This document shows, piece after piece, positions 26,964 through 34,995 of a DNA stretch of 64,000 nt; position 1 is the stretch's first letter; the number at the start of each line of letters is the position of its first letter. A program made the position numbers and the translations under genes. The stretch comes from Actinoplanes sp. SE50/110 (GTDB taxonomy: Bacteria; Actinomycetota; Actinomycetes; Mycobacteriales; Micromonosporaceae). The stretch covers positions 1,068,501 through 1,132,500 of the forward strand of contig NZ_LT827010.1 in assembly GCF_900119315.1 (NCBI RefSeq), given 5' to 3'. The notes beneath the pieces are model-generated. The model searched no databases, was not told the origin of the DNA, and saw nothing but the letters and a program-made list of their open reading frames with translations.

Positions 26964-27149
26964 GTGGCGCTCGATCCGCAGTTGCTGGACATCCTGGCCT
27001 GCCCGGACACCCATCACGCGCCACTGGACTACGACGCCGGCGGGCAGACATTGACGTGCACCGAGTGCGGGCGGATCTTCGACATCAAGGACGACATCCC
27101 GATCCTCCTTCTCGACGAAGCTCGTGTTGTTGAGAAGGGGGATCAGTGA
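26964..27149 (+). CDS. Trm112-like small zinc protein
   Basis: 61 residues. LLDILACPDTHHAPLDY and LTCTECGRIFDIKDDIPILL show the Trm112/YcaR fold with Cys pairs. Such proteins bind zinc and, in eukaryotes, activate methyltransferases; the bacterial role is less clear. The GTG at 26964 follows AAAGGAG. Its stop overlaps the next gene's start in TGATG. Confidence 0.88.
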   Translation: MALDPQLLDILACPDTHHAPLDYDAGGQTLTCTECGRIFDIKDDIPILLLDEARVVEKGDQ

Positions 27150-28372
27150 TGGTCAATCCGCTGGAGGGTTCGGCCGGGGTCAACGGGCACCGGGTCGCCG
27201 ACGAGTCGCTGCTCAACGACGAGAAGTCGATGCTGGACAACGACCCGGGCGGGATGCTGCGGGCCACCGCGTCGGCCGGCGCCCAGGTCCGGGAGACCGC
27301 GGCGCTGGCCGCCGAGGTCGACCTGACCATGCTGGCCGACGAGGGCCGCCCGCGCGCCGTCGTGGTCGCCGGCATCGGCACCGCCGGTCTGACCGGCAAC
27401 ATCCTGTCCACCGTCGCCGGCCCGCGCTGCCCGGTGCCGATCATCGGGCACCGCAGCGCCGGCATCCCCGGCTGGGTCGGCGCGGCCGACGTGGTGATCG
27501 CCGTCTCCGCCTCCGGGCGCAGCCCCGAGGCGCTGGCCGCGGCCGAGGCGGCGGCCCGCCGCGGCGCCCGCCTGGTCGCCATCGGCAACCCCGACTCCGA
27601 GCTGGAGGCGATGGCCGAGCGGGCCCGCGCCCCGTTCATCGGCGTGCCGCGCCGCGCCCCGGCCCGCGCCACCCTCTGGGGCCTGGCCGTGCCGGTGCTG
27701 CTGGCCGGCCGCGCGCTGGGCCTGGTCAAGGTCACCGAGGCCGACATCGCCGAGACCGCGACCCGGCTGGACGCGGACGCCGAGCGCTGCCGTCCGGGCG
27801 CCGACTCCTTCGTCAACCCGGCCAAGGCGCTGGCTCTCGGCCTGGCCGGCTCGGTGCCGATCGTCTGGGGCTCCTCCCCGCTGGCCACCGTCGCCGCCCG
27901 CCGGTTCGCCGACACACTCGCCGCGAATGCGCGCTACCCGGTGATGGCCGGTGCGCTGGGCGAGGCCGGCCGGGGCCGGGTCGGCCTGCTCGACGGCGTC
28001 TTCGGTGGCCTCGCCGAGGGCTCCCGGGACATCTTCGCCGACCCGGAGGACGCCGACGAGGCGGTCACCCGGCTGCGCCTGGTGGTGCTCCGCGACGGTG
28101 GGCTGAACCCGGAGGACGACGCCGACGAGCCGGTCGCCGTCGAGGAGCGCCGGGCGGACGCCATCCAGACTCTCGCCGATCGCCGTGGCGTACGCTGCGA
28201 CGTGCTCACCGCCGAGGGTGGTTCGACCCTGGAGCGGCTCGCGTCCCTGGTCGCGGTGCCCGACTTCGCGTCGCTCTACCTGGCCCTGGCCCACGGCCTG
28301 GACCCGATGGCGGTGCCGGCCATCAGCGAGATGAAGGAGCTGTCCAACCCGATGCCAGAGGGACTCTCGTGA
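27149..28372 (+). CDS. SIS-domain protein, phosphoglucose/phosphomannose isomerase-like (Rv3256c type)
   Basis: 407 residues. The first SIS domain shows AVVVAGIGTAGLTGNIL and VVIAVSASGRSPEALAAAE; a second, weaker SIS-like half includes VPIVWGSSPLATVAARRF. The C-terminal portion (SEMKELSNP) resembles bifunctional PGI/PMI enzymes, so it may isomerise or sense a hexose phosphate. It sits between ManB and ManA functions in conserved order. The ATG at 27149 overlaps the upstream stop; GTG 27146 is the alternative. Confidence 0.82.
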   Translation: MVNPLEGSAGVNGHRVADESLLNDEKSMLDNDPGGMLRATASAGAQVRETAALAAEVDLTMLADEGRPRAVVVAGIGTAGLTGNILSTVAGPRCPVPIIGHRSAGIPGWVGAADVVIAVSASGRSPEALAAAEAAARRGARLVAIGNPDSELEAMAERARAPFIGVPRRAPARATLWGLAVPVLLAGRALGLVKVTEADIAETATRLDADAERCRPGADSFVNPAKALALGLAGSVPIVWGSSPLATVAARRFADTLAANARYPVMAGALGEAGRGRVGLLDGVFGGLAEGSRDIFADPEDADEAVTRLRLVVLRDGGLNPEDDADEPVAVEERRADAIQTLADRRGVRCDVLTAEGGSTLERLASLVAVPDFASLYLALAHGLDPMAVPAISEMKELSNPMPEGLS

Positions 28373-29331
28373 GCGCCGAGGGCGGCACCAAAGCGATCAT
28401 CGCGGCGCTCAGCGCCAACCTGGGCATCGCGGTCACCAAGTTCGGTGCCTGGCTGCTCACCGGCTCGTCGTCGATGCTCGCCGAGGCGATCCACTCGGTC
28501 GCCGACTCCGGCAACCAGCTGCTGCTGCTGATCGGGGGCAAGCGCTCGGAGAAGAAGGCCACCCCCGAGCACCCCTTCGGGTACGGGCGGGAGCGCTACA
28601 TCTACGCGTTCATCGTCTCGATCGTGCTGTTCAGCGTCGGTGGCCTCTTCGCGCTCTACGAGGCATGGCACAAGATCCAGCACCCGCAGAAGATCGACAG
28701 CTGGCAGTGGGTGCCGATCGTGGTCCTGGTGGTGGCGATCGGGCTGGAGGGCTATTCCTTCTGGACCGCGATCACCGAGTCGAACCGGACCCGGGGCACC
28801 ACCTCGTGGATCGACTACATCCGCCGGGCCAAGGCCCCGGAGCTGCCGGTGGTGCTCCTGGAGGACGCCGGCGCCCTGGTCGGTCTGGTGCTGGCGCTGT
28901 TCGGCGTCGGGATGACCCTGATCACCGGCAACGGCCGGTGGGACGGGATCGGCACCGGGGCGATCGGCGTCCTGCTGGTGGTCATCGCCGGGGTGCTGGC
29001 GGTCGAGACCAAGAGCCTGCTGCTCGGCGAGGGCGCCAACCCGGAGGCGATCCGCAGGATCGAGCGGGCGGTGCTCGCCGGCGACGGCGTCGAGCGGATC
29101 ATCCACATGAAGACGTTGCACCTCGGCCCGGAGGAGCTGCTGGTCGCGCTGAAGATCGCGGTGCCGCGGTCGGAGACGGCGGCCGAGGTGGCCCGGCACA
29201 TCGACGAGACCGAGGTGCGGATTCGTGAGGCGGTGCCGATCGCCCGGGTGATCTACATCGAGCCGGACATCTACCGGCCGCGGGAGATCGCCGATGACGC
29301 GGTGACCTCCGCACCACCCGTCACCGCCTGA
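28369..29331 (+). CDS. Cation diffusion facilitator transporter
   Basis: 320 residues with about five or six membrane helices. AIHSVADSGNQLLLL and a paired acidic site in LLEDAGALVGLVLALFGVG are the CDF metal-binding helices; a C-terminal cytoplasmic ferredoxin-like domain follows (VERIIHMKTLHLGPEELLVALKIAV). It exports divalent metal, probably Zn2+ or Mn2+, in exchange for protons. The GTG start overlaps the SIS stop (GTGA), so it is translationally coupled. Confidence 0.88.
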   Translation: MSAEGGTKAIIAALSANLGIAVTKFGAWLLTGSSSMLAEAIHSVADSGNQLLLLIGGKRSEKKATPEHPFGYGRERYIYAFIVSIVLFSVGGLFALYEAWHKIQHPQKIDSWQWVPIVVLVVAIGLEGYSFWTAITESNRTRGTTSWIDYIRRAKAPELPVVLLEDAGALVGLVLALFGVGMTLITGNGRWDGIGTGAIGVLLVVIAGVLAVETKSLLLGEGANPEAIRRIERAVLAGDGVERIIHMKTLHLGPEELLVALKIAVPRSETAAEVARHIDETEVRIREAVPIARVIYIEPDIYRPREIADDAVTSAPPVTA

Positions 29332-29354
29332 CAACAACTGCTAATTTGCCGGGT

Positions 29355-30539
29355 ATGACCGTGTACCCGCTGACCGGAGTCATCCGGCCGTATGCCTGGG
29401 GCTCCAAGACCGCGATCGCCGAGCTGCAGGGCCGTCCCACCCCCACCGAGGGGCCGGAGGCGGAACTGTGGCTCGGCGCGCACCCGGGCGACCCGTCCAC
29501 CGTGCCGGGCCCGGACGGGCCGGTCACCCTCACCGCGCTGATCGACACCGACCCGGCCGGTCAGCTCGGCGCCGGCGTCGCCGAACGCTTCGGGCACCGC
29601 CTGCCCTACCTGATGAAGGTGCTGGCGGCCGGCGCCCCGCTGTCGCTGCAGGCGCACCCCGACCTGAAATACGCGGCCGAGGCGTTCGCCCGTCAGGAGG
29701 CCGACCCGTCCCTGCCGAAGAATTACACCGACGCCAACCACAAGCCGGAGATACTGGTCGCGCTGACGCCGTTCGACGCGCTCTGCGGCTTCCGGCCGGC
29801 GGTGGTGTCGGCCCAGGTGCTGGCCGGGCTGCAGATGCCCCGGCTGGAGCCGGTGGTGGCGGCGCTGCGCGCCGGTGACCTGTCCGAGGCGGTCCGGCTG
29901 CTGCTCAGCTGGCCAGGGGAGGACCGGGGCGCTCTGATCGACGCGGTGGTGGCCGCGGCGGCCGCGCGGGGTGACACCGAGCCGTACGCCGAGTCGTACC
30001 GGCTGGCGATCGACCTGGCCGCCCACTACCCGGGCGACCCCGGCGTGCTGGTGGCGCTGCTGCTGAACCAGGTGCACCTGGCGCCCGGCGAGGCGATCTG
30101 GATGCCGGCCGGCAACCTGCACGCCTACCTGCACGGGCTCGGCGTCGAGTTGATGGCGGCCAGCGACAACGTGCTCCGCGGCGGCCTCACGCCGAAACGC
30201 GTCGACGTGACCGAGCTGCTCAAGGTGCTACGTTTCGACACCCTGGAGGACCCGCTGCTGCACGGCGCGGAGGTGGCGCCCGGGGTGACGTCGTGGCGGG
30301 TGCCGGTCCGCGACTTCGAGATGTACCGGGTGGAGCTGACCGGGAACCGGCCGCCGGTGAAACTGCCCGGTGCGGGGCCGCGGATCCTGCTCGGCGTGGC
30401 CGGGGACGTGCACGTCGGCGAGGATCACGGGATTCCGGTGAGCCTGGGGCCGGGGGCGGCCGCCTACGCGCCGGCCGGCGCGGGTCAGCTGACGGCTGCC
30501 GGTCTCGGGACCCTCTTCATCGCCGCCGTCCCGGACTGA
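29355..30539 (+). CDS. manA: Mannose-6-phosphate isomerase, type I
   Basis: 394 residues. Zinc ligands are recognisable in LQAHPDL (Gln, His), NHKPEILVAL (Glu) and EAIWMPAGNLHAYLHG (His). VIRPYAWGSKTAIAEL is the typical N-terminus. It converts fructose-6-phosphate to mannose-6-phosphate and feeds manB and manC. The ATG at 29355 has no clear ribosome-binding site and may be leaderless; a TTG at 29346 is in frame. It follows the CDF gene by 23 bp. Confidence 0.93.
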   Translation: MTVYPLTGVIRPYAWGSKTAIAELQGRPTPTEGPEAELWLGAHPGDPSTVPGPDGPVTLTALIDTDPAGQLGAGVAERFGHRLPYLMKVLAAGAPLSLQAHPDLKYAAEAFARQEADPSLPKNYTDANHKPEILVALTPFDALCGFRPAVVSAQVLAGLQMPRLEPVVAALRAGDLSEAVRLLLSWPGEDRGALIDAVVAAAAARGDTEPYAESYRLAIDLAAHYPGDPGVLVALLLNQVHLAPGEAIWMPAGNLHAYLHGLGVELMAASDNVLRGGLTPKRVDVTELLKVLRFDTLEDPLLHGAEVAPGVTSWRVPVRDFEMYRVELTGNRPPVKLPGAGPRILLGVAGDVHVGEDHGIPVSLGPGAAAYAPAGAGQLTAAGLGTLFIAAVPD

Positions 30540-30605
30540 CGCCGCTCCCGTCGCCGCTAGCTGGGAAAACTTGGATCGCACATGCCCGAAATTTCGGCAA
30601 ATGCC

Positions 30606-30633
30606 TTGACATGGGATGTGCGGAGTGTAAATC
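30606..30633 (+). promoter_or_regulatory. Promoter-like TTGACA / TAAATC pair
   Basis: TTGACA (30606-30611) and TAAATC (30628-30633) are 16 bp apart in an unusually AT-rich patch. Transcription would start near 30640, with no convincing coding sequence downstream. Confidence 0.5.
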
Positions 30634-30639
30634 TATAAC

Positions 30640-30740
30640 CACGCAGCGTCATTGGTGATCGGGGGGTCCCACGGACGCGCGCGGTACCAAACCGGGGGGA
30701 TGAACGGGGCGGCGGGTTTCGACCTGTCGCCCCGTTCGCT
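30640..30740 (+). ncRNA. Candidate small RNA ending in a 16-bp TTCG-capped hairpin
   Basis: Between the promoter-like element and 30737 there is no supported frame. GAACGGGGC then GGCGGGT (30702-30717) pair with ACCTGTC then GCCCCGTTC (30722-30737) around a TTCG loop; two G-U pairs occur. The implied transcript is about 95 nt. This is inferred from promoter plus terminator only. Confidence 0.35.
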
Positions 30741-31290
30741 ATTCCGGACCCTTTTCCGCCGCACCCGCTGTGTGTTCCGGGTCGCTGCGACCGGTGATTC
30801 CCGCCTCATTCCCGCCGCCGGGCGGGAGCAGTTCCGCAGGATCGCCGGAAATGGGGCCGAAGCGCTTTGCGGGACGTTTGGCAACTGCTGCGACAAACGG
30901 TGCGCCGGCCGCCGCGCCGACGGCGGGGGTGCCCGTCGACGCGCCGCGATCGTTGATGGATCCGTCGACCGGAGAAACCCGCCCAAGCCGGACGCCGCCT
31001 GACGAACCAGCGGAAGCCGTCACCCGGACACGCCCGGCCGTCACCCTACCGACTGGTCACCTGTACGGATGATGCCCGATCGGCGGGATCGGCCATCCCG
31101 CCCGCCCCGCTGACCGGCGCCTTTCGCCCCGCCGGTCCCCGCTTCCGGCCTCCGGCAGGCCTTCTACCTGCGACTAGTCCGGGAAAGGTGGCAGCCGTCA
31201 GCACCCAGCGACCGCCGTCATCGCCGGGAATTCACGGCCGCCGGGCGCCGACCGGAACGGACAAGTGGCGCGCTTTCCCCTGTGACCCGC

Positions 31291-31305
31291 ATTGCAAGTT
31301 GCAAT
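31291..31305. promoter_or_regulatory. 15-bp palindrome upstream of the XRE regulator
   Basis: ATTGCAA-G-TTGCAAT is perfect around one base. It ends 30 bp before the GTG start; a -10-like TATGGT at 31324-31329 follows. It is a likely autoregulatory operator. Confidence 0.5.
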
Positions 31306-31335
31306 CGACTATTGATGCGCCGATATGGTGACTCC

Positions 31336-32184
31336 GTGGCGAGGCCGACATCGACAGCGCGCCGGGAACTCGGCGGTGAATTGCGCCGGCTCCGTGGGGA
31401 GCGCCGGGCGGTGGATGTGGCTACCGCGCTGGGCTGGTCCGAGTCGAAGCTGAGCCGGATCGAGACCGCGCACACCGGCATCTCCGAGCCGGACCTGGAC
31501 CGTCTGCTCACGCTCTACGGCCTGCGGGTCGAGGACCGGGGCCGGCTGCGTGACCTGTCCCGGCGCGGCCGCGCCCGGGTCTGGTGGACGTCGTACCGCT
31601 CGTTCGTCACCGACCCGTACGACGAATATCTCGCCCTGGAGGGCGAAGCCATCTCGATCTCCCAGTGGGAGGCCCAGGTGATGCCGGGCCTGCTGCAGAC
31701 CGAGGAGTACGCCCAGGCGGTGATCGAGACCGGGGCCGGCATCGAGGACGGCGAGGTGATCGAGCGCCGGGTCGCCGTGCGGATGGACCGGCAGCGCGTC
31801 TTCACCCGGGAACCACCCGCCACCCTGCGGGTGGTTCTCGACGAGGGGGTGCTGCTGCGCGAGGTCGGCGGCCGCGACGTCCTGGCCCGCCAGCTCACCC
31901 GGCTGTACGAGGCGACCGAGCAACCCGGCGTGGAGGTGTTGATCCTGCCGTTCGAGGCGGGCGCGCACGCCGGCCTCACCGAATCGTTCCTGGTGCTGGA
32001 GTTTCCGGACGGCACCCGTAACCCGGTCGTGCACTCCGAAGGGCTGACCGGTGGTCACTTCCGGGTGAAGCCGGAGGAGCTCCTGGTCTACCGCGATGCC
32101 TTTGATGACCTGCACGAACGCGCTTTGTCGAAAGAAGCGAGCCGAACGGTCATCGCTGAGACGAGGGATCGTTTGGCTCGTTGA
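31336..32184 (+). CDS. XRE-family regulator with DUF5753 domain
   Basis: 282 residues. The N-terminal HTH (about 10-65: LGGELRRLRGERRAVDVATALGWSESKLSRIETAHTGIS) is followed by a DUF5753 domain (about 95-275) with the hallmark QWEAQVMPGLLQTEEYAQAV. These WhiJ-like proteins pair with small DUF397 proteins and influence development or antibiotic production in Streptomyces. The GTG at 31336 lies 7 nt after TATGGT, suggesting a leaderless mRNA. A DUF397 gene follows 53 bp downstream. Confidence 0.9.
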   Translation: MARPTSTARRELGGELRRLRGERRAVDVATALGWSESKLSRIETAHTGISEPDLDRLLTLYGLRVEDRGRLRDLSRRGRARVWWTSYRSFVTDPYDEYLALEGEAISISQWEAQVMPGLLQTEEYAQAVIETGAGIEDGEVIERRVAVRMDRQRVFTREPPATLRVVLDEGVLLREVGGRDVLARQLTRLYEATEQPGVEVLILPFEAGAHAGLTESFLVLEFPDGTRNPVVHSEGLTGGHFRVKPEELLVYRDAFDDLHERALSKEASRTVIAETRDRLAR

Positions 32185-32237
32185 GCGCCTGCGTTGGGTT
32201 CCAATGGAGATGCATTTTCCAGGGAAGGGGAGAAACC

Positions 32238-32441
32238 ATGCAGGACGCCACGATCACTTGGCGTAAGAGCAGCCGGAGTGGCGCTGCTGGGCATTGCGTC
32301 GAGGTCGCCAACACGGCGGCGGCGGTTCTGGTGCGCGATTCCAAGGACGCCACCGGCCCGGTGCTGACCTTCGACGCTCAGGACTGGACCGGCTTCCTCG
32401 CCGGGGTCCGTGCCGGACAGTTCGACCGGCCCGGCGCGTAA
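32238..32441 (+). CDS. DUF397 small protein
   Basis: 67 residues. ITWRKSSRSGAAGHCVEVA and VLVRDSKDATGPVLTFDAQDW are the family signature. DUF397 proteins are cognate partners (often antagonists) of the XRE/DUF5753 regulator beside them. The ATG at 32238 has AAGGGGAGAA upstream. Confidence 0.92.
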   Translation: MQDATITWRKSSRSGAAGHCVEVANTAAAVLVRDSKDATGPVLTFDAQDWTGFLAGVRAGQFDRPGA

Positions 32442-32617
32442 CGCTCGATATCTCGAATGAGCGCGCCACGGGCGGTCCCGGACCGGGACCGCCCGTTTTC
32501 ATGTCTTCACCGCGGGTTTCCGGGCCCTTATGCCTTCTGGACGTGGTGGCTTTTCGCGTAGGCTGCCGGGCAAGATCGCCCCCCGGGTAGCGCGGGGGCC
32601 GGGAGGACAGTGCAATA

Positions 32618-33316
32618 TTGGACCGCATGAGAGCCCGGGTACTGGTCGTCGACGACGATCCCGCGTTGGCCGAGATGCTCGGCATCGTCCTGCGCAGTGA
32701 GGGATTCCTGCCCTCGTTCGTGGCGGACGGCGAACGCGCGCTCGCCGCTTTCCGGGAGAATCGCCCGGACATCGTTCTGCTGGATCTGATGCTCCCCGGG
32801 ATGAGCGGCATCGACGTCGCGCGCGCGATCCGTGCCGAGTCCGGCATTCCGATCGTCATGCTCACCGCCAAGAGCGACACCGTGGACGTGGTGCTCGGCC
32901 TGGAGTCCGGCGCCGACGACTACGTGGTGAAACCGTTCAAGCCCAAGGAGCTGGTCGCCCGGATGCGGGCCCGGTTGCGCCGGGGCGAGGACGCGGCGCC
33001 CGAGATGCTCACCATCGGGCCGCCCGGCAACCAGATAACCATCGACGTGCCGGCGCACACCGTGTCCCGGGACGGCGAGGAGGTCAAGCTCACGCCGCTC
33101 GAGTTCGACCTGCTGGTGGCCCTGGCCCGCAAGCCGCGCCAGGTGTTCACCCGCGAGGTGCTGCTGGAGCAGGTCTGGGGTTATCGGCACGCCGCGGACA
33201 CCCGACTGGTCAACGTCCACGTGCAGCGGCTCCGGGCGAAGATCGAGCCGGATCCGGAGCGACCGGAGATCATCCTGACGGTCCGGGGTGTCGGCTACAA
33301 GGCGGGCACCGGCTAG
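32618..33316 (+). CDS. mtrA: Response regulator MtrA
   Basis: 232 residues. The receiver domain (VLVVDDDPALAEMLG, phospho-Asp in VLLDLMLPGMSGIDV, switch VMLTAKSDTVDVVLGLESGADDY) is joined to an OmpR-type winged helix (LTPLEFDLLVALARKPRQVFTREVLLEQVWGYRH). It is near-identical in pattern to mycobacterial MtrA, which controls cell division and wall genes. The TTG at 32618 is preferred because GGAGGA (32602-32607) is 10 nt upstream and the resulting MDRMRARVLVV matches the mycobacterial N-terminus; ATG 32627 is the alternative. It is followed by mtrB and lpqB. Confidence 0.96.
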   Translation: MDRMRARVLVVDDDPALAEMLGIVLRSEGFLPSFVADGERALAAFRENRPDIVLLDLMLPGMSGIDVARAIRAESGIPIVMLTAKSDTVDVVLGLESGADDYVVKPFKPKELVARMRARLRRGEDAAPEMLTIGPPGNQITIDVPAHTVSRDGEEVKLTPLEFDLLVALARKPRQVFTREVLLEQVWGYRHAADTRLVNVHVQRLRAKIEPDPERPEIILTVRGVGYKAGTG

Positions 33317-33345
33317 GCGGTCCGGGCGGCTACTGTTGCCGCGTT

Positions 33346-34995
33346 ATGCGTGCTCCGGCCTGGCTTCCCCAACCCGTGCGCCGCCCCCTTCGGGTGATGC
33401 GGCGTTCCTGGCGCGTGGTCGCGCACCGGCTGGAGCGGTATACCGCGCCGGTGCGCCGCTCCTGGCGCCGCTCGCTGCAGGTCCGCGTGGTCACCCTGAC
33501 GCTCGTCGCGTCCAGCCTGCTGGTCGGCACGTTCGGCTGGTTCATCGCGGACCGCAGCGCCAAGATCCTGTTGAACCGCGCGCAGGACGAGGTCTCCGCG
33601 TCCCTGCAGCGCAAGGTGCGCTACGCGTCCGAGCAGCTGACCGTGCACCCGCAGCCCTACGACCCGGAGCTGCCGGCCACGATCAGCGAGACCGTCACCG
33701 AGCTGTACGACGGTGACCAGGCCGGCGACAGCGGCACGGTGGTGTCGATCCGCGCCGAGTCCTACCCGGAGATCGTCCCGCAGACCGTGCCGCCGGCCAC
33801 CGACACCCGTTCGCTGATCACCCCGAAACTGATCACCGAGGTCGCCACCAACGGCCGGGTGGCCCAGCAGATCCGCACCGTCGACGTGAAGGGCCGGCCG
33901 ACCAAGTTCCTGGTCTACGGCTCCCCGGTGACGTCGAAGTTCGGTCACGTCGAGCTGTACTACGCGGTGCCGCTGACCACCGAGGACCGGGCCGCCAACC
34001 AGATCCGCAACACCGTGCTGGTCACCGGCCTGGCCCTGGTGATCCTGCTGGGTGTGGTGGCCGGCCTGGTCACCCGGCTGGTGGTCACCCCGGTCCGGGT
34101 CGCCGCGCGGACCGCCCAGCGGCTCTCGGCCGGCCTGCTCGACCAGCGGATGAAGGTGGACGGCGAGGACGACCTGGCCCTGCTCGCCGCCGCGTTCAAC
34201 CAGATGGCGGCCAACCTGCAGCGGCAGATCGTCCGGCTGGAGGAGATGTCCCGGCTGCAGCGCCGGTTCACCTCCGACGTCTCGCACGAGCTGCGCACCC
34301 CGCTGACCACCGTGCGGATGGCCGCCGACCTGATCTTCTCCGAGCGGGAGGACTTCGACCCGGCCGTGGCGCGCAGCGCCGAGCTGCTGCAGGCCGAGCT
34401 GGACCGGTTCGAGGGCCTGCTCACCGATCTGCTGGAGATCAGCCGCTTCGACGCCGGGTTCGCCGCGCTGGATGCCGAGCACACCGACCTGGTGCCGATC
34501 GTGGAGCGGGTCACCGAGCGGCTGGCCGGTCTGGCCGAGCGGGTCGGCGTCGAGCTGGAGCTGCACCTCCCGGACGGCCCGGTGATCGCCGAGGTGGATC
34601 CACGGCGGGTCGAGCGGGTGCTGCGCAACCTGGTCGGCAACGCGGTCGAGCACGGCGAGGCCAAGCCCGTGCAGATCACCATGGCCACCGACGACGCGGC
34701 GGTCGCGATCACCGTGCGGGACCACGGCATCGGGTTGAAGGCGGGGGAGGAGCGCCTGGTCTTCAACCGGTTCTGGCGGGCCGACCCGTCCCGGGCCCGG
34801 CAGACCGGCGGCACCGGTCTGGGCCTGTCGATCAGCGCCGAGGACGCCCGGCTGCACGGCGGCTGGCTGGAGGCGTGGGGTGCCCCCGGCGAGGGCGCCC
34901 AGTTCCGGCTCACCCTGCCGGTCCGCGGTGGCGACCGGCTGGTGGCGGCTCCGCTGCCACTGATCCCCCGGGACCGTACGGCGGAGGTGTCCTGA
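33346..34995 (+). CDS. mtrB: Sensor histidine kinase MtrB
   Basis: 549 residues. A basic N-terminal cytoplasmic stretch, TM1 (about 48-67), an extracytoplasmic sensor (about 70-220), TM2 (about 223-247), HAMP, then DHp with phospho-acceptor His314 in SHELRTPLTTV, and a catalytic domain with RNLVGNAVEHG, DHGIGL and GGTGLGLSI. It phosphorylates MtrA and in mycobacteria localises to the septum. Its TGA overlaps the lpqB ATG (TGATG), coupling the two. Confidence 0.96.
   Translation: MRAPAWLPQPVRRPLRVMRRSWRVVAHRLERYTAPVRRSWRRSLQVRVVTLTLVASSLLVGTFGWFIADRSAKILLNRAQDEVSASLQRKVRYASEQLTVHPQPYDPELPATISETVTELYDGDQAGDSGTVVSIRAESYPEIVPQTVPPATDTRSLITPKLITEVATNGRVAQQIRTVDVKGRPTKFLVYGSPVTSKFGHVELYYAVPLTTEDRAANQIRNTVLVTGLALVILLGVVAGLVTRLVVTPVRVAARTAQRLSAGLLDQRMKVDGEDDLALLAAAFNQMAANLQRQIVRLEEMSRLQRRFTSDVSHELRTPLTTVRMAADLIFSEREDFDPAVARSAELLQAELDRFEGLLTDLLEISRFDAGFAALDAEHTDLVPIVERVTERLAGLAERVGVELELHLPDGPVIAEVDPRRVERVLRNLVGNAVEHGEAKPVQITMATDDAAVAITVRDHGIGLKAGEERLVFNRFWRADPSRARQTGGTGLGLSISAEDARLHGGWLEAWGAPGEGAQFRLTLPVRGGDRLVAAPLPLIPRDRTAEVS

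Larger units (their letters stand above)
30540..31290. other. 750-bp intergenic region; no protein gene supported
   Basis: Open frames here (for example 30652-31002 and 30770-31072 on the plus strand) have clearly lower third-position GC than their neighbours, and the products are unrecognisable. The region contains a sharp promoter-like element and a 16-bp hairpin, described separately, and a Pro/Arg-coded GC-rich remainder. Confidence 0.55.

Noticed and set aside
30652-31072. Plus-strand frames downstream of manA
   Set aside because: Third-position GC is much lower than in neighbouring genes and the products are unrecognisable; the region is better read as non-coding.
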